A DNA stretch of 64,000 bases from Acidobacteriota bacterium (GCA_003224085.1 QHYK01000039.1:1-64000); one strand, 5' to 3'. Counted from the first letter of the stretch, positions 9,999-19,240 are shown. Translations and numbers: made by a program. Notes: a model not told the origin generated them from the letters alone.

Positions 9999-10755
9999 TT
10001 TTACGTGTGAATCGCCTCACGAATTTACTGGATGTCAGGCGCATTCTACAGCGGAGAGAGGAAGGTTCGCGAGCCCGCGAGGGAGTTATGGTTCTTTTTT
10101 TGTTGGAGCGGATTTTTGCGGGACTTCGAGTTTTGGCATGGACTCCGGTTTTGCCGAGCCCGTATCCACGCCCAAGAATAAGTAGCGAGCAGCATACGGA
10201 TCGCCCACTACAAAGTACGGATAGAACGGTCTGATGGCGCCGGGTGTTGGTGAAGGCGAAGTCGGGCTGTTAAGAATCGGCGTCGTACAACCAGGCACGG
10301 AGTTGGTGACCGGAGGGCCATTGGGCACAGGGCTTGAAACTGATGTGTTGCAAAGGGCGAAAGACGTTGACCCTCGTGACAAGGTTCTGTGAATGCATAC
10401 GCATTCTTGGTTTGATGGATGTGATTTGGGGGCTGCGTACCCCCACTTCTGTGGCTCCCCCAAGGTAGCTCGCCCTACACCCGGGGATCTGTAAAGGCAG
10501 TTTGAGGGCCGTGGGAATGATGCTGCGGCTGGCATTACGAAAACACTGCATTCCGAACTTGTCAAATTAAAATCTATTGAATGGTAAAATGTTACAGAAA
10601 GCTGGCGCTGGAGCAACACTATAAGGCCATAGGCAGACAAGCCCAAATTGGCATGCCCGCATCCCATTCTGATACGGCTCGTGCGCTATTGAGCCCCAAG
10701 CAATGCTTTCCGGGCTCTCCACACGCCGCCACTCGTGTTAAACTGAGCGGAGTTC
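9999..10755. other. Long stretch without a confident gene
   Basis: A minus-strand frame of 193 codons spans 10086-10667, but its N-terminal half has no recognisable feature and overlaps an AT-richer patch (around 10560-10600). Its C-terminal third is Pro/Ser/Thr-rich and ends in a Lys-rich tail. No ribosome site supports its start. It may be the remnant of an exported protein gene; it is not annotated as a gene. Nothing else is seen before the tRNA. Confidence 0.4.
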
Positions 10756-10832
10756 AGGCCCGTAGCTCAGTTGGTTAGAGCGCTTCCTTGACACGGAAGA
10801 GGTCAGAGGTTCGAGTCCTCCCGGGCCTACCA
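10756..10832 (+). tRNA. tRNA-Val (anticodon GAC)
   Basis: A complete 77-base cloverleaf. The acceptor stem AGGCCCG pairs with CGGGCCT (10822-10828), followed by discriminator A and encoded CCA. The D arm has GCTC/GAGC, the anticodon stem CTTCC/GGAAG encloses loop TTGACAC with anticodon GAC, and the T loop is TTCGAGT. The encoded CCA end agrees with a bacterial chromosomal tRNA. Confidence 0.96.
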
Positions 10833-11144
10833 ATTTTCGTTTTGCCAAATTTCTTACCTGTCCTTCGGTTTTTCCCTTCGCACGCGACGTTTGCCTGACC
10901 ATCTGCAAGTGTGCGGACCGCCAAAAGCGAACGGGCCGGAAAGCCATAAAAGCAACCCGGCCCGTCACCAAGAAGGGGCAACATTCCCGCTCTGCCACGA
11001 TCAGTTCCGCTATAAGCCCGATCCACCTGCCATCACCGGCGAAGCGAAAAGCGTACCGTCTACCTTAAAGTCGACTTTAAGGCAAGGAGCTCCTTTAAAG
11101 AATTTGGTAGAAGAGAATTCAGAGTGTAGCTCTAGAATGTAGTC
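10833..11144. other. Regulatory region between tRNA-Val and the MerR gene
   Basis: No gene is seen here. The first half is unremarkable sequence, and the minus-strand open frames crossing the tRNA are artefacts. The second half holds the two adjacent palindromes at 11063-11082 and 11084-11095 and an AT-rich leader just before the start codon at 11145. Confidence 0.5.
11063..11082. promoter_or_regulatory. Perfect 20-bp palindrome, probable MerR-family operator
   Basis: CCTTAAAGTCGACTTTAAGG is identical to its own reverse complement and resembles the GTCGAC-centred operators bound by MerR-family metal and stress regulators such as ZntR. It lies 62 bases upstream of the MerR gene start. A second, shorter perfect palindrome, AAGGAGCTCCTT, follows at 11084-11095. 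The flanking -35 and -10 hexamers are weak by eye, which fits an activator-dependent promoter but also leaves the promoter position open. Confidence 0.65.
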
Positions 11145-11612
11145 ATGCCTCTGCTAACGATTTCTCAGGTCGCAGGGCAGATTGGACTTCAGCCTTCTGC
11201 GATTCGGTATTACGAACAGATTGGATTGCTTCCACGCGCGCAACGAATGAGTGGTCAACGGCGCTATGATCCGACAGTCCTCTACCGATTCGCGATCATC
11301 CAGCGAGCGCGCCAGCTTGGCTTTACATTGACTGAAATTCGGGAGTTGTTCTTTGGCTTCCGCGATTCCACTCGCGCTTCAGAACGCTGGCGAACGCTTT
11401 CCCAGAGAAAGCTTGCAGAGCTGGACCAGCTAATGGATGGAATAAAAGCAATGCGAGCGCTGCTAAAGAAGCTGATGACGAAGTGTCAATGCGACACCTT
11501 GGATGAATGTGGAAAGTGCATGTTGCGGAGCATGAATGAAAATGTGAAACCTAAATCCGTGTCAGCAAGTCGTCGCCGTGGGCAAAGATCTCAGGTGAGT
11601 TTGCGAACCTGA
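11145..11612 (+). CDS. MerR-family regulator with four-cysteine sensor motif
   Basis: A 155-residue cytoplasmic DNA-binding protein. The N-terminal winged helix (LTISQVAGQIGLQPSAIRYY, EQIGLLP, RRYDP) is typical of MerR and is followed by a dimerisation helix. Cysteines at 114, 116, 122 and 125 (KCQCDTLDECGKCM) form C-x-C-x5-C-x2-C, the mirror of the SoxR iron-sulfur spacing, so a metal ion or Fe-S cluster is the probable signal; which one cannot be told. A basic tail follows. The perfect palindrome 62 bases upstream suggests autoregulation. The small exported protein gene downstream may be a target. No known metal exporter is adjacent. Confidence 0.85.
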   Translation: MPLLTISQVAGQIGLQPSAIRYYEQIGLLPRAQRMSGQRRYDPTVLYRFAIIQRARQLGFTLTEIRELFFGFRDSTRASERWRTLSQRKLAELDQLMDGIKAMRALLKKLMTKCQCDTLDECGKCMLRSMNENVKPKSVSASRRRGQRSQVSLRT

Positions 11613-11809
11613 CGCCGGTTCTGTTTCTCACGGCCCCTACCTTGACTGACAAACGGTCAGCCCCTTACAGGCAGGTATTCGTCCATGTGGAAGTCCCTTT
11701 GGCTGCCCCGCGCGGTTTTTGCTTGGTGCGGCGCACTTCACCATGTGAACATCAACTCGGCGTCAGCATTTGCGGGCGAAATCCGCGATGAGGAGGACAC
11801 AGCGAGAAC

Positions 11810-12313
11810 ATGCGGGCGGTGATCGTCATAGCCTTTGCATTTATTTGCTCAGGGCAGTCCCTTGCGCAGTCGGTGGAAAAAGAGCCTGCCGCTGTCCTTG
11901 AGCTCGGAGGCGCAACTGGCCGGAGTCTCAGGGAGGGCCAATCGAGCTACGGTTCCACGGTCACGCTTGAGCTTACCCCGATAGAAAACCGGCTGGAACT
12001 CGAGGCTGGCGTAACAACACTTTTTAGGCGTCACTCGACCGAATGGAGCGTCGACCTCCTCTTCAAGAAGCCTTGGACTCTGTCCGACAAAAAGGAGTTC
12101 ATGTTCGGAATTGGTCCCGAGTGGATTCATGCGAATGCATACGGCAAGAAAATGCACTCAGTGGGCGTTGAAGTAGCGCCGGACTTTATGTTCTGGTCAT
12201 CCAGAAAGCATAGATTCGGCTGGTATCTCGAACCGGCCTACGAGTACAAATTTGGGCCGGGGCATGAACACTCGGTCGGCATAAGCGGCGGCCTTCTGAT
12301 CGGGATACTGTAA
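11810..12313 (+). CDS. Small secreted, outer-membrane beta-barrel-like protein of unknown function
   Basis: A 167-residue protein with a clear signal peptide (residues 1-20, cleavage near LAQ-S). The mature part has alternating short hydrophobic strands with aromatic residues, and a Gly-rich end (VGISGGLLIGIL) as in small outer-membrane barrels. It contains several His residues (KKMHSVG, HRFGWY, GHEHSVG) that could bind metal. I do not recognise a named family. It lies 197 bases after the MerR regulator on the same strand. GAGGAG at 11791-11796 is a rather distant ribosome site. A metal-related envelope role under the MerR gene is conjecture. Confidence 0.6.
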   Translation: MRAVIVIAFAFICSGQSLAQSVEKEPAAVLELGGATGRSLREGQSSYGSTVTLELTPIENRLELEAGVTTLFRRHSTEWSVDLLFKKPWTLSDKKEFMFGIGPEWIHANAYGKKMHSVGVEVAPDFMFWSSRKHRFGWYLEPAYEYKFGPGHEHSVGISGGLLIGIL

Positions 12314-12479
12314 GACCTCCCCTACAGTCTCTACCTGTGAAACAGGTATAACCGTTGTGGAGAGGCAGTTCGATGCCGTCTGAGTTGTTCTCATCTCGCT
12401 TAGCAGTCTTCCTCCACAATCATGCACCGACCGCGGAGGGGCTCGCATCGAATCGCACTAGGAGAAAGCGTTATCCGCA

Positions 12480-12772
12480 GGTTTCGAGACTATCGCAGTT
12501 TCGCATTCCCCGGATAAAGACAAAATGATCCGGGATCTCGGCGCCGATGAAGTTGTCCGCCACGGCAAGGGCCTTGGGACAGCCGGCGGCGCAGATGTCA
12601 TCTAATTGGCAGCCAGCAAAACGGCCCCGAATATCTTTACGAAGCGCTTGATTTCGCAGCGCAAGGAAAAGTTAAAACGATTGTGGAGACGTACCCGTTG
12701 GCCGAGGCAGCGAAGGCCTACGACCGCGTGGCGCAGGGCAAGGCCCGATTTCGCGCCGTCCTGACAATGTAA
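12480..12772 (+). pseudogene. Remnant of a zinc-type alcohol dehydrogenase gene
   Basis: Two fragments of one medium-chain alcohol dehydrogenase can be read here in different phases. Bases 12486-12605 encode a piece of the nucleotide-binding domain (SHSPDKDKM, LGADEVV, AGGADVI) and then stop. Bases from about 12607 to the TAA at 12770-12772 encode the C-terminal end (EYLYEALDFAAQGKVK, YPLAEAAKAYDRV, ARFRAVLTM). The N-terminal catalytic domain and a middle segment are missing. The order matches an intact enzyme, so this is decay of a single gene by deletions. No start codon or ribosome site is present. Confidence 0.8.
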
Positions 12773-13146
12773 TCGCCGATCCGAGCAGTCAGCGTCGGTT
12801 TCGAGCGGAGCTGTGATCTTTGGTATCGGACGTGGCGAGCTCATCCATTTCCGCTGGTGTGCGAGGCTACCGGCAGCCCCAGTCAGAACCTGGGTTTCCT
12901 GCCTGTGATTCTTATCTGTGAAACGGGTATTTATGTCGGATCAACCCGGGATTTGGAGAGGGCCTGACTGGGCCACCTATGCGGGCATATCCCAGGCACG
13001 CGCGGCCGGGGATGCTTGTGCAAAGAAGAAAGAATTTTCGAGGCAACATTTAGTCGAATCAGCCGGCTCTAAAAGAGAGGCCCAGACGACAAGATGCCCG
13101 GGCCTCTAATCTGATTGCTACGAAGAGGTGGATGACGCGCTAACAG
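12773..13146. other. Non-coding stretch after the dehydrogenase remnant
   Basis: No credible gene is seen. A GTG-initiated frame at 12918-13109 lacks a ribosome site and recognisable sequence. The segment near 12914-12931 (ATCTGTGAAACGGGTAT) resembles an inverted repeat near 12337-12353 (ACCTGTGAAACAGGTAT) on the other side of the pseudogene. Confidence 0.4.
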
Positions 13147-15315
13147 CTACGGGTGGAACTCGATGAGTGTTGAGTAGCTTCCGGCGCCTTTCGGCGGCGC
13201 CGTTACGCCGACCGCCCACAGGCCGCCGCCAGGAATGGCGGTGATGGCCGCAAAGCCGCTGTCGGTACCGTTCCCGAGGCTCGGGCTCGAGACCAGGGAC
13301 CACACGCCATTCTTGCCTTGGAGAATGAGCGGGTCGTGATTTCCCGTGTTCGTGTCAATGTCCCAGCCAACCGCCCAGGTCGAGCCATCGGCGGCGGTGG
13401 CCACGGCAAACAGGTCATTCTCGCCGGTGCCCGCATTCGGTGTCGTCTGGATGGACAGACCACTCGGCCCACCGGCCGCTGCGTAGGTTGTGTACGGAGC
13501 TGTGTCTGTCTCCTGCTCGCCTACAATGGTCGATGACGAAGCTGTCGCTGTTACACCGAGAGGCAGCACCGAGGCCGACGTGTCCGCTGGACTGGTAACA
13601 ACATTCCAGGCTTTCCCGTCCCAGTGTTCGACGAGCGCCTGGCTCGGGAATCCCGCCCCCGACTGCTGTCCAACGGCGTAGACATTGTTCGAGGCAAGCG
13701 CCTTGACGGCATAGAACTGGTTGCCGCTGGAGCCCGCGTCCACCGCATTGACCACTGACCACGCCGACCCGTTCCAGTGTTCTGTAAGCGTGTGCCAGAG
13801 GCCGTTAGCGTCTTGCTCGGCGCCCACGGCCCACACGTCAGAGTCCGAAATAGCCGCCACGCCAAAAAGTATGTTTTGTTCAGCGCCTGGGCTCGGGCTC
13901 GGAATAACCGACCACGCGTTTCCGTCGAAGTGTTCGATGAGGGTCTGTTGCTGGAACTTACCATTCACGGAATATCCCGCGGCCCAAGCTTTGCCCGCGG
14001 ATGGCATGGAGACGGCGTAGAGGACGTTTTCCTGCACGCCCACGTTCGGCAAGGGAAAGGCGGTCCAGCGCGTCCCGTCAAAATGTTGCGCCAAGGTGGC
14101 GAGTACATTCGACGAAGAAGGATAGTAAGCGCCCACCGCCCACGCGTCCGTCAAGGACGCGGCGGATACCCCCGCGAGGATATTGTCACGCGAGCCGAAG
14201 CTGTAACTCGGCACAACCATCCAGCCACTCCCGGTAAGCGATGCCGAAGCAGCTTGCCTCTCCGCGCCCTGAGCCGAGATCGTGTCTGAACTTGCTGGGA
14301 AGTTGAACGGCGGGGGCAGCGTGGGCACAGTGGTCGACCCGGTGACCGCAAAGAGATTCGTCATCGGAGTCGCCGTGCAGCTGTTGAGGAGGCAGCCCAG
14401 GCCGAAAGTCTGCTGCAGAGAGGCGAGTAGGGAGTAATGATTGAAGCTGGTCTTGTCGGTTACACCGCGTGGTCCATGGTTCGTGATGACGATTGTTACG
14501 ATCTGGCCGGTGGCCGTGTTGCCTTCGTCGAAGGTAACGACGATCGCGTTGTTGCCGGTCTGCCACATAGAAGATGACGTGATTTGATTCACCAGGCTGC
14601 CCACAAATTTGTCGCCTTGCGCGATGAGCCAGCTTTGCTGCACGGTCCCGGTATTGTCCGAGTCCACGCACCAGGGAGGAGCGCCGTGCATGTCGTTGCA
14701 CTCGTTAGGCACGATGTAGCTGAAATTGGGAACCGCTCCCGCCGCGAGATCCGTCGTTAACTGCGTGAGAGGGAACATCTTTGCGAGTTCGGTCGGCGTC
14801 TGCAAATCCGCAAAGTTTACAATGCCGTTGTGCTTCGTCACATACTGGGTGTCCGCATCGGGGATGCTATTGCACTTGTCTGGATAGCAATAGCCGCGGT
14901 ACCCGGGATACGGCATGCTCTGGAAGTAGCCCCTCCAAGTCTTTCCCGCCGCCTCGAGCTGTGACATAAGGTTGTTCGCGTTGACGGTGTTGCCGGGAAA
15001 CCAGTACGGATCGTCGCTGGTGATGTTAAAGAAATCGCCTCCGAGCATCGCGACATAATTGGGCTCGCTGGGGTCGGCCACGCCCGAGTAGTTCGTTGCG
15101 AGTCCGTAATCTTGTGCCAGCGCATTCAGGATGGGCGCGTTCGCGTTGCCGATCACCTGATTGTAGTTCTCGTTCTCCATTATGATGAGAAACACATGGT
15201 CGTACTTCGGGAAGTTTTGTGCCTCAAGCGGAGATGGGGACGCGGCCAAAATCAGACCGAACGCAACCATCCCACACCAGAAACGCGCAAACAAACGATG
15301 TTTCCAGCTGTTCAT
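13147..15315 (-). CDS. Secreted acid phosphatase/phospholipase C-like phosphoesterase with C-terminal propeller repeats
   Basis: A 722-residue exported protein. A signal peptide ends near residue 32. Residues about 37-325 fit the PF04185 phosphoesterase family (AcpA and bacterial phospholipase C): HVFLIIMENENYNQVIG, PSEPNYVAMLGGD, VVTFDEGN, ITNHGPRG. Residues about 355-722 hold six or so repeats of roughly 55 residues carrying variants of DVWAVG and EHWDGxxWSVV, predicted to close as a beta-propeller. The enzyme probably releases phosphate from organic esters outside the cell; the propeller may bind substrate or surface. It is a single-gene unit on the minus strand. Substrate specificity cannot be read. 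Confidence 0.85.
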   Translation of the reverse strand: MNSWKHRLFARFWCGMVAFGLILAASPSPLEAQNFPKYDHVFLIIMENENYNQVIGNANAPILNALAQDYGLATNYSGVADPSEPNYVAMLGGDFFNITSDDPYWFPGNTVNANNLMSQLEAAGKTWRGYFQSMPYPGYRGYCYPDKCNSIPDADTQYVTKHNGIVNFADLQTPTELAKMFPLTQLTTDLAAGAVPNFSYIVPNECNDMHGAPPWCVDSDNTGTVQQSWLIAQGDKFVGSLVNQITSSSMWQTGNNAIVVTFDEGNTATGQIVTIVITNHGPRGVTDKTSFNHYSLLASLQQTFGLGCLLNSCTATPMTNLFAVTGSTTVPTLPPPFNFPASSDTISAQGAERQAASASLTGSGWMVVPSYSFGSRDNILAGVSAASLTDAWAVGAYYPSSSNVLATLAQHFDGTRWTAFPLPNVGVQENVLYAVSMPSAGKAWAAGYSVNGKFQQQTLIEHFDGNAWSVIPSPSPGAEQNILFGVAAISDSDVWAVGAEQDANGLWHTLTEHWNGSAWSVVNAVDAGSSGNQFYAVKALASNNVYAVGQQSGAGFPSQALVEHWDGKAWNVVTSPADTSASVLPLGVTATASSSTIVGEQETDTAPYTTYAAAGGPSGLSIQTTPNAGTGENDLFAVATAADGSTWAVGWDIDTNTGNHDPLILQGKNGVWSLVSSPSLGNGTDSGFAAITAIPGGGLWAVGVTAPPKGAGSYSTLIEFHP

Positions 15316-15525
15316 ACAGGCTCCTTGTTCGGCAAAAGATGTTCGTGATTAGCAAACGTGCGAGCTGGCCATCGCAGCGTGGGGGTGAGCGGTTAAGCGC
15401 AGGTAAAAGCCTAGTGAATTTTCCTCACCTAAGCTTGAATAAGCATTGTCCGCACGGGTTAGTCTGTTTGGACAGGAAACCCGGTTCGCTGCGGCCGAGT
15501 CCAGAGGCCAGACCTTTCACCCGGA

Positions 15526-16953
15526 TCAGTTAGCCGCATTCAAGCCAAATTCACGGTGGGTGGTAATCAGCGCCTGCTTCACCGCTTTTTCTTCGATCAC
15601 AAACGAAATGTTGCTCTCCGAGGAGCCTTGCGCAATGGCGATCAGGTTTACGCCGTCGCGTCCAAGGGCGCTGAAAGTTTTGCCCGCAATCCCCGGAATG
15701 CCGCGCATGTTTTCGCCCACCACGGCGACAATCGCGATATGCGGATCCATGGTGATGTGTTCGACGTTGTGGTGCGCGAGGTCATGAGCGAACTCCTTGC
15801 GCAACGCTTGCACCGTCCGCTGCGCGTCTCCTGACGCAACGATAAAGCAGATATCGTTCTGCGAAGAAGATTGCGAGATCAGCAAGACGTTGGCCCGCAC
15901 CTCGGCGGTGGTTGAAAACGTTCGTCCCACGACATCCGGCAACCCCACAATTCCCGGCCCGCCCACACTTATTAAGGTCACGTCGCGAATCGCCGTCAGG
16001 GCCTTCACTCCGCCGCCGATGCTGCGTCCCTGCGGTGTGATCTTAGTGCCAGGGCGATCCGGCGCAAAGCTGTTGCGGATCCAGACAGGAATCGCTGCCT
16101 GCACCACGGGATTCAGCGTCTTTGGGTGCAGCACTTTCGCGCCAAAATATGCAAGCTCCGCCGCCTCGCGATAGGAAATCTCGGGGATCGTCCGTGCTTC
16201 CGGCACCAGCCGGGGGTCTGCGGTCAGCACGCCATCGACATCAGTCCAGATTATGACTTCATGCGCATCCAGCGCTGCTCCAAGAATCGTTGCCGAAAAA
16301 TCCGAGCCGCCTCGGCCCAACGTCGTCAGTTGCCCTTCGGGGGTTGCGCCAATGAAGCCAGTCACCAGCGGGACGATTCCTTTTTCCAGCAACGGGCACA
16401 ATCGCCCCTGGGCTTTTCCCCGCGTTCGCTCCATTTGAGGCTCGGCCCCGCCATGAAACGCGTCTGTCACAATCAGCTCGGTGGCTTCGACCGCTTCGCC
16501 TGCCGCACCTGCGTCCCTAACAGCTGCCGCCAGCAGTGGCGCGGAAAGCCGTTCTCCCAAGCTGGACACCGCGTCGAGAGTGCGTGGCGTCAGTTCCCTC
16601 AGCAGAGCGGTCCCCTCGCAAAGCCGGCGGCCTTCCGCAAGAACGTCATCCAATTTCCTGCCAATGACCTCGCGTTCCTTTTCCTGCGGAATCAAACTGC
16701 TCAAAGCGGTTTCGTGCTGCTTGCGAAGCGTCTCCAAAATGCCCATGGCTCCGGCGGCGTTCCCCGCGCGCGCATGATTGGCGGCTTCGATCAACCGGTT
16801 CGTGACGCCGCTCATCGCGGAAACCACTGCCACGCAACGCCACTCCTTGGATGCATCCACGATGATCTTCGCCGCCCGCGCGATGCACGACGCGTCGCCC
16901 ACCGACGTCCCGCCAAACTTCATTACCTGTAACCGTTTTTTCATTTCATCCAT
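15526..16953 (-). CDS. lysC: Aspartate kinase (monofunctional, LysC-like)
   Basis: A 475-residue cytoplasmic enzyme that phosphorylates aspartate, the first step to lysine, threonine, methionine and diaminopimelate. The N-terminal kinase core starts with VMKFGGTSVGD and continues with VVSAMSGVTN, TLGRGGSDFSAT and the WTDVDGV motif; two ACT-like regulatory segments occupy roughly the last 150 residues (ISVGGPGIVG; VVGENMRGIPGIAGK). No homoserine dehydrogenase domain follows, so it is monofunctional. The start is placed at MDEMKK because upstream codons give unrelated sequence; a start three codons later is equally possible. Feedback regulation by Lys or Thr through the ACT domains is expected from the family. 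The gene is divergent from the PQQ dehydrogenase. Confidence 0.92.
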   Translation of the reverse strand: MDEMKKRLQVMKFGGTSVGDASCIARAAKIIVDASKEWRCVAVVSAMSGVTNRLIEAANHARAGNAAGAMGILETLRKQHETALSSLIPQEKEREVIGRKLDDVLAEGRRLCEGTALLRELTPRTLDAVSSLGERLSAPLLAAAVRDAGAAGEAVEATELIVTDAFHGGAEPQMERTRGKAQGRLCPLLEKGIVPLVTGFIGATPEGQLTTLGRGGSDFSATILGAALDAHEVIIWTDVDGVLTADPRLVPEARTIPEISYREAAELAYFGAKVLHPKTLNPVVQAAIPVWIRNSFAPDRPGTKITPQGRSIGGGVKALTAIRDVTLISVGGPGIVGLPDVVGRTFSTTAEVRANVLLISQSSSQNDICFIVASGDAQRTVQALRKEFAHDLAHHNVEHITMDPHIAIVAVVGENMRGIPGIAGKTFSALGRDGVNLIAIAQGSSESNISFVIEEKAVKQALITTHREFGLNAAN

Positions 16954-17134
16954 GGATCGTAACGCCCACAGAATATGCTTGTTCCGGGCTCCTCCATTGT
17001 ACGGCATGCGTTTGACTTCCCTTCGGCCGCGCACCTAACATGACATCCGGCAACTCGGCGCCGAATCTGCAAAGCGCTAGATCTTCCGTCAGACAGGCGA
17101 GGGCGCACGTTAATTTCAGAGAGAGGTTTCGAGC

Positions 17135-19240
17135 ATGCAAGCAAGGCGGATCTTGGGTCTAACTTTGGTTCTTGTCGCCATGGGAGCCGCGCTGGCCCTG
17201 CATTTCTCGCCGTCTTCGGCAGCTCCCACTGTCCCGAAGCCTGGAGATGTCAATGACGAACGGATCGCCGCCGACGCCGTAACCGGGGCCAATTGGCTGG
17301 TGAACGGCCGCACCAACGATTCCAAGCATTTCAGCCCGCTCAAGCAAATCAATTCCTCGAATGTCGCCAATCTCGGTCTCGCTTGGTATCTCGATTACGA
17401 CGGGCTCATGGGCGTAGTCTCGGAACCCATTGTGGTTGACGGTGTAATTTACGCGAGCGCGCCGCTTTCGAAAGTTTATGCAGTCGACGCCGCCACCGGG
17501 AAGCTCATCTGGAAATACGATCCGCAGATTCGCCTGGATCAGGCGTTGAATGGTTCCTATTCCGCGCGCACGAATGGCGGCGTGGCCGTCTGGAATGGCA
17601 AAGTGTACGTCGGCACCGGCGATTGCCGCCTCATTGCGATTGATGCTGCCACCGCCAACAAAATCTGGGAAGCCACCGTCTGTGAACCCACGCAAACCGG
17701 CATCACCGGGGCGCCTCGCGTCGCCAAAGGAAAAATCCTCATGGGATATAACGGTTCGGACGACGCCGTCCGAGGCGCACTGGCCGCTTACGACGCCGAA
17801 ACCGGCAAGGAAGTCTGGCGCTTCTGGACTGTCCCTGGCGATCCCTCGAAGCCTTTCGAAACGAAAGAACTCGAAATGGCCGCAAAGACCTGGCACGGCG
17901 AAGGGGCCTGGAAAATCGGCGGCGGCGACGTTTGGCACGCCATCACGTATGACGACGCAACAGGCCTCGTGATTTTCGGCACCGCCGGTGCTGACGTCGG
18001 TTACGGCGAATTGGCCGGAACCCAAATCACCGGCGAAAAGCTTTTCTCGCAGTGCATCATTGCGGTCGACGCCGGCACAGGAAGATACGTCTGGCATTTT
18101 CAGACCGGCACCGAAGGCGTGCACAACGAAAACAATCAAATCGTGATGGCCGACCTTATGATTAACGGCGAACGACGTCATGTCGCGATGACCGCGCCCA
18201 AGAACGGTTTCTTCTACATCCTCGACGCTAAAACTGGGAAGCTGCTTTCCGCCAAGCCGCTGGTCAAAACCACTTGGGCTTCCTCTTACGACTTGCAGAC
18301 GGAAAAGCCGGTCTTGATTCCGGCTTCACAAGGTGGCGGCCGCCAGTGGACCGTCCACAACTGGTGGCCCATCAGCTATGACACGCTCACCGGGCTCGTC
18401 TACATACCAACGACCGATCGCCACGCAGATGCCAAAGCGCCCGTTGAGGCGGGAGAAAGCGGTGTTGGCCTCTTTGGATGCCTCATTGCCTGGGATCCCA
18501 TTGCGGAATCCGCGCGGTGGTCGGTCGAGGAAGAAATCGCTGTGAACGGTGGCGTTCTCTCCACCGCCGGCAACTTAGTTTTTCAGGGCCAGGGGACGGG
18601 AGAATTCGCCGCTTATGCGGCGGACACTGGAAAAAAACTCTGGTCCGTGCAAACCAAGTCCGCCATCGAATCCATCCCCGTCACTTTTTCTGTAAACGGC
18701 GAACAGTATGTGATCACTTCGGTAGGTTGGGGTTCCGGTTCGCGGTTGTTCGCGCCCGCACGCACCATGGCCACGCCCGAATCGAAGCGCGGTCCGATTC
18801 GTCTCTACGCTTTCAAACTCGGCGGCAACGTCCCGTTTCCATACCCGCACATTGAGGTTCCACCTGTGCCGAAGCCGCCCAAGCAAAAAGCCGCCTTGGA
18901 AACGATTCGCAAGGGCGAAAAACTCTACGTCTCGTTTTATTGTGAAGGCTGCCACTCCCCCGGCATTGATGGCAGCGGCGCCTGGGTGGAGGACGGCGCC
19001 GTCCCAGATCTTCGCTACGCTCCGCCGGAAGTCCACAAAGATTGGTACCAAATCGTGATGGGCGGCTCGCATTGGTCAAAGGGCATGCCCGGCCTCGCCG
19101 ATCCACCCAAGTTTGCCTTTCCCAACTCTCACATGACCGTCGCGGACGCCGACGCCATTCACGCCTATGTGATCGATCAGGCTTGGAAAGCCTACAAGGG
19201 CGAACAAACCGCCGCGCACACCAAACGCGAAAGCTATTAA
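17135..19240 (+). CDS. PQQ-dependent alcohol/sugar dehydrogenase with C-terminal cytochrome c domain
   Basis: A 701-residue periplasmic quinohemoprotein. A signal peptide ends near residue 29. Residues about 40-575 form the eight-bladed quinoprotein propeller, with repeated blade motifs such as AVDAATGKLIWKYD, AIDAATANKIW, AYDAETGKEVWRF and AYAADTGKKLWSV. A cytochrome c domain follows with heme motif Cys603-x2-Cys606-His607 and a likely axial Met in SKGMPGLADP. The enzyme oxidises alcohols or aldoses and passes electrons to its own heme and then to the respiratory chain. The vicinal Cys pair of many methanol/ethanol dehydrogenases is not seen. A sugar transporter and PfkB kinase follow on the same strand, so a sugar substrate is plausible. 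GAGAGAGG upstream supports the start. Confidence 0.9.
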   Translation: MQARRILGLTLVLVAMGAALALHFSPSSAAPTVPKPGDVNDERIAADAVTGANWLVNGRTNDSKHFSPLKQINSSNVANLGLAWYLDYDGLMGVVSEPIVVDGVIYASAPLSKVYAVDAATGKLIWKYDPQIRLDQALNGSYSARTNGGVAVWNGKVYVGTGDCRLIAIDAATANKIWEATVCEPTQTGITGAPRVAKGKILMGYNGSDDAVRGALAAYDAETGKEVWRFWTVPGDPSKPFETKELEMAAKTWHGEGAWKIGGGDVWHAITYDDATGLVIFGTAGADVGYGELAGTQITGEKLFSQCIIAVDAGTGRYVWHFQTGTEGVHNENNQIVMADLMINGERRHVAMTAPKNGFFYILDAKTGKLLSAKPLVKTTWASSYDLQTEKPVLIPASQGGGRQWTVHNWWPISYDTLTGLVYIPTTDRHADAKAPVEAGESGVGLFGCLIAWDPIAESARWSVEEEIAVNGGVLSTAGNLVFQGQGTGEFAAYAADTGKKLWSVQTKSAIESIPVTFSVNGEQYVITSVGWGSGSRLFAPARTMATPESKRGPIRLYAFKLGGNVPFPYPHIEVPPVPKPPKQKAALETIRKGEKLYVSFYCEGCHSPGIDGSGAWVEDGAVPDLRYAPPEVHKDWYQIVMGGSHWSKGMPGLADPPKFAFPNSHMTVADADAIHAYVIDQAWKAYKGEQTAAHTKRESY

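Noticed and set aside
10738-11026. Minus-strand proteins with GRTRTSDLF-like sequence
   Set aside because: They are translations of the antisense of tRNA-Val, a frequent false gene in databases.
11685-11822. A 45-codon frame just upstream of the small exported protein gene
   Set aside because: It starts at ATG 11685 and overlaps the next start, but has no ribosome site or recognisable sequence; a leader peptide cannot be excluded.
12918-13109. A 63-codon GTG-initiated frame
   Set aside because: No ribosome site, no homology pattern, and it lies in a region of decayed sequence.
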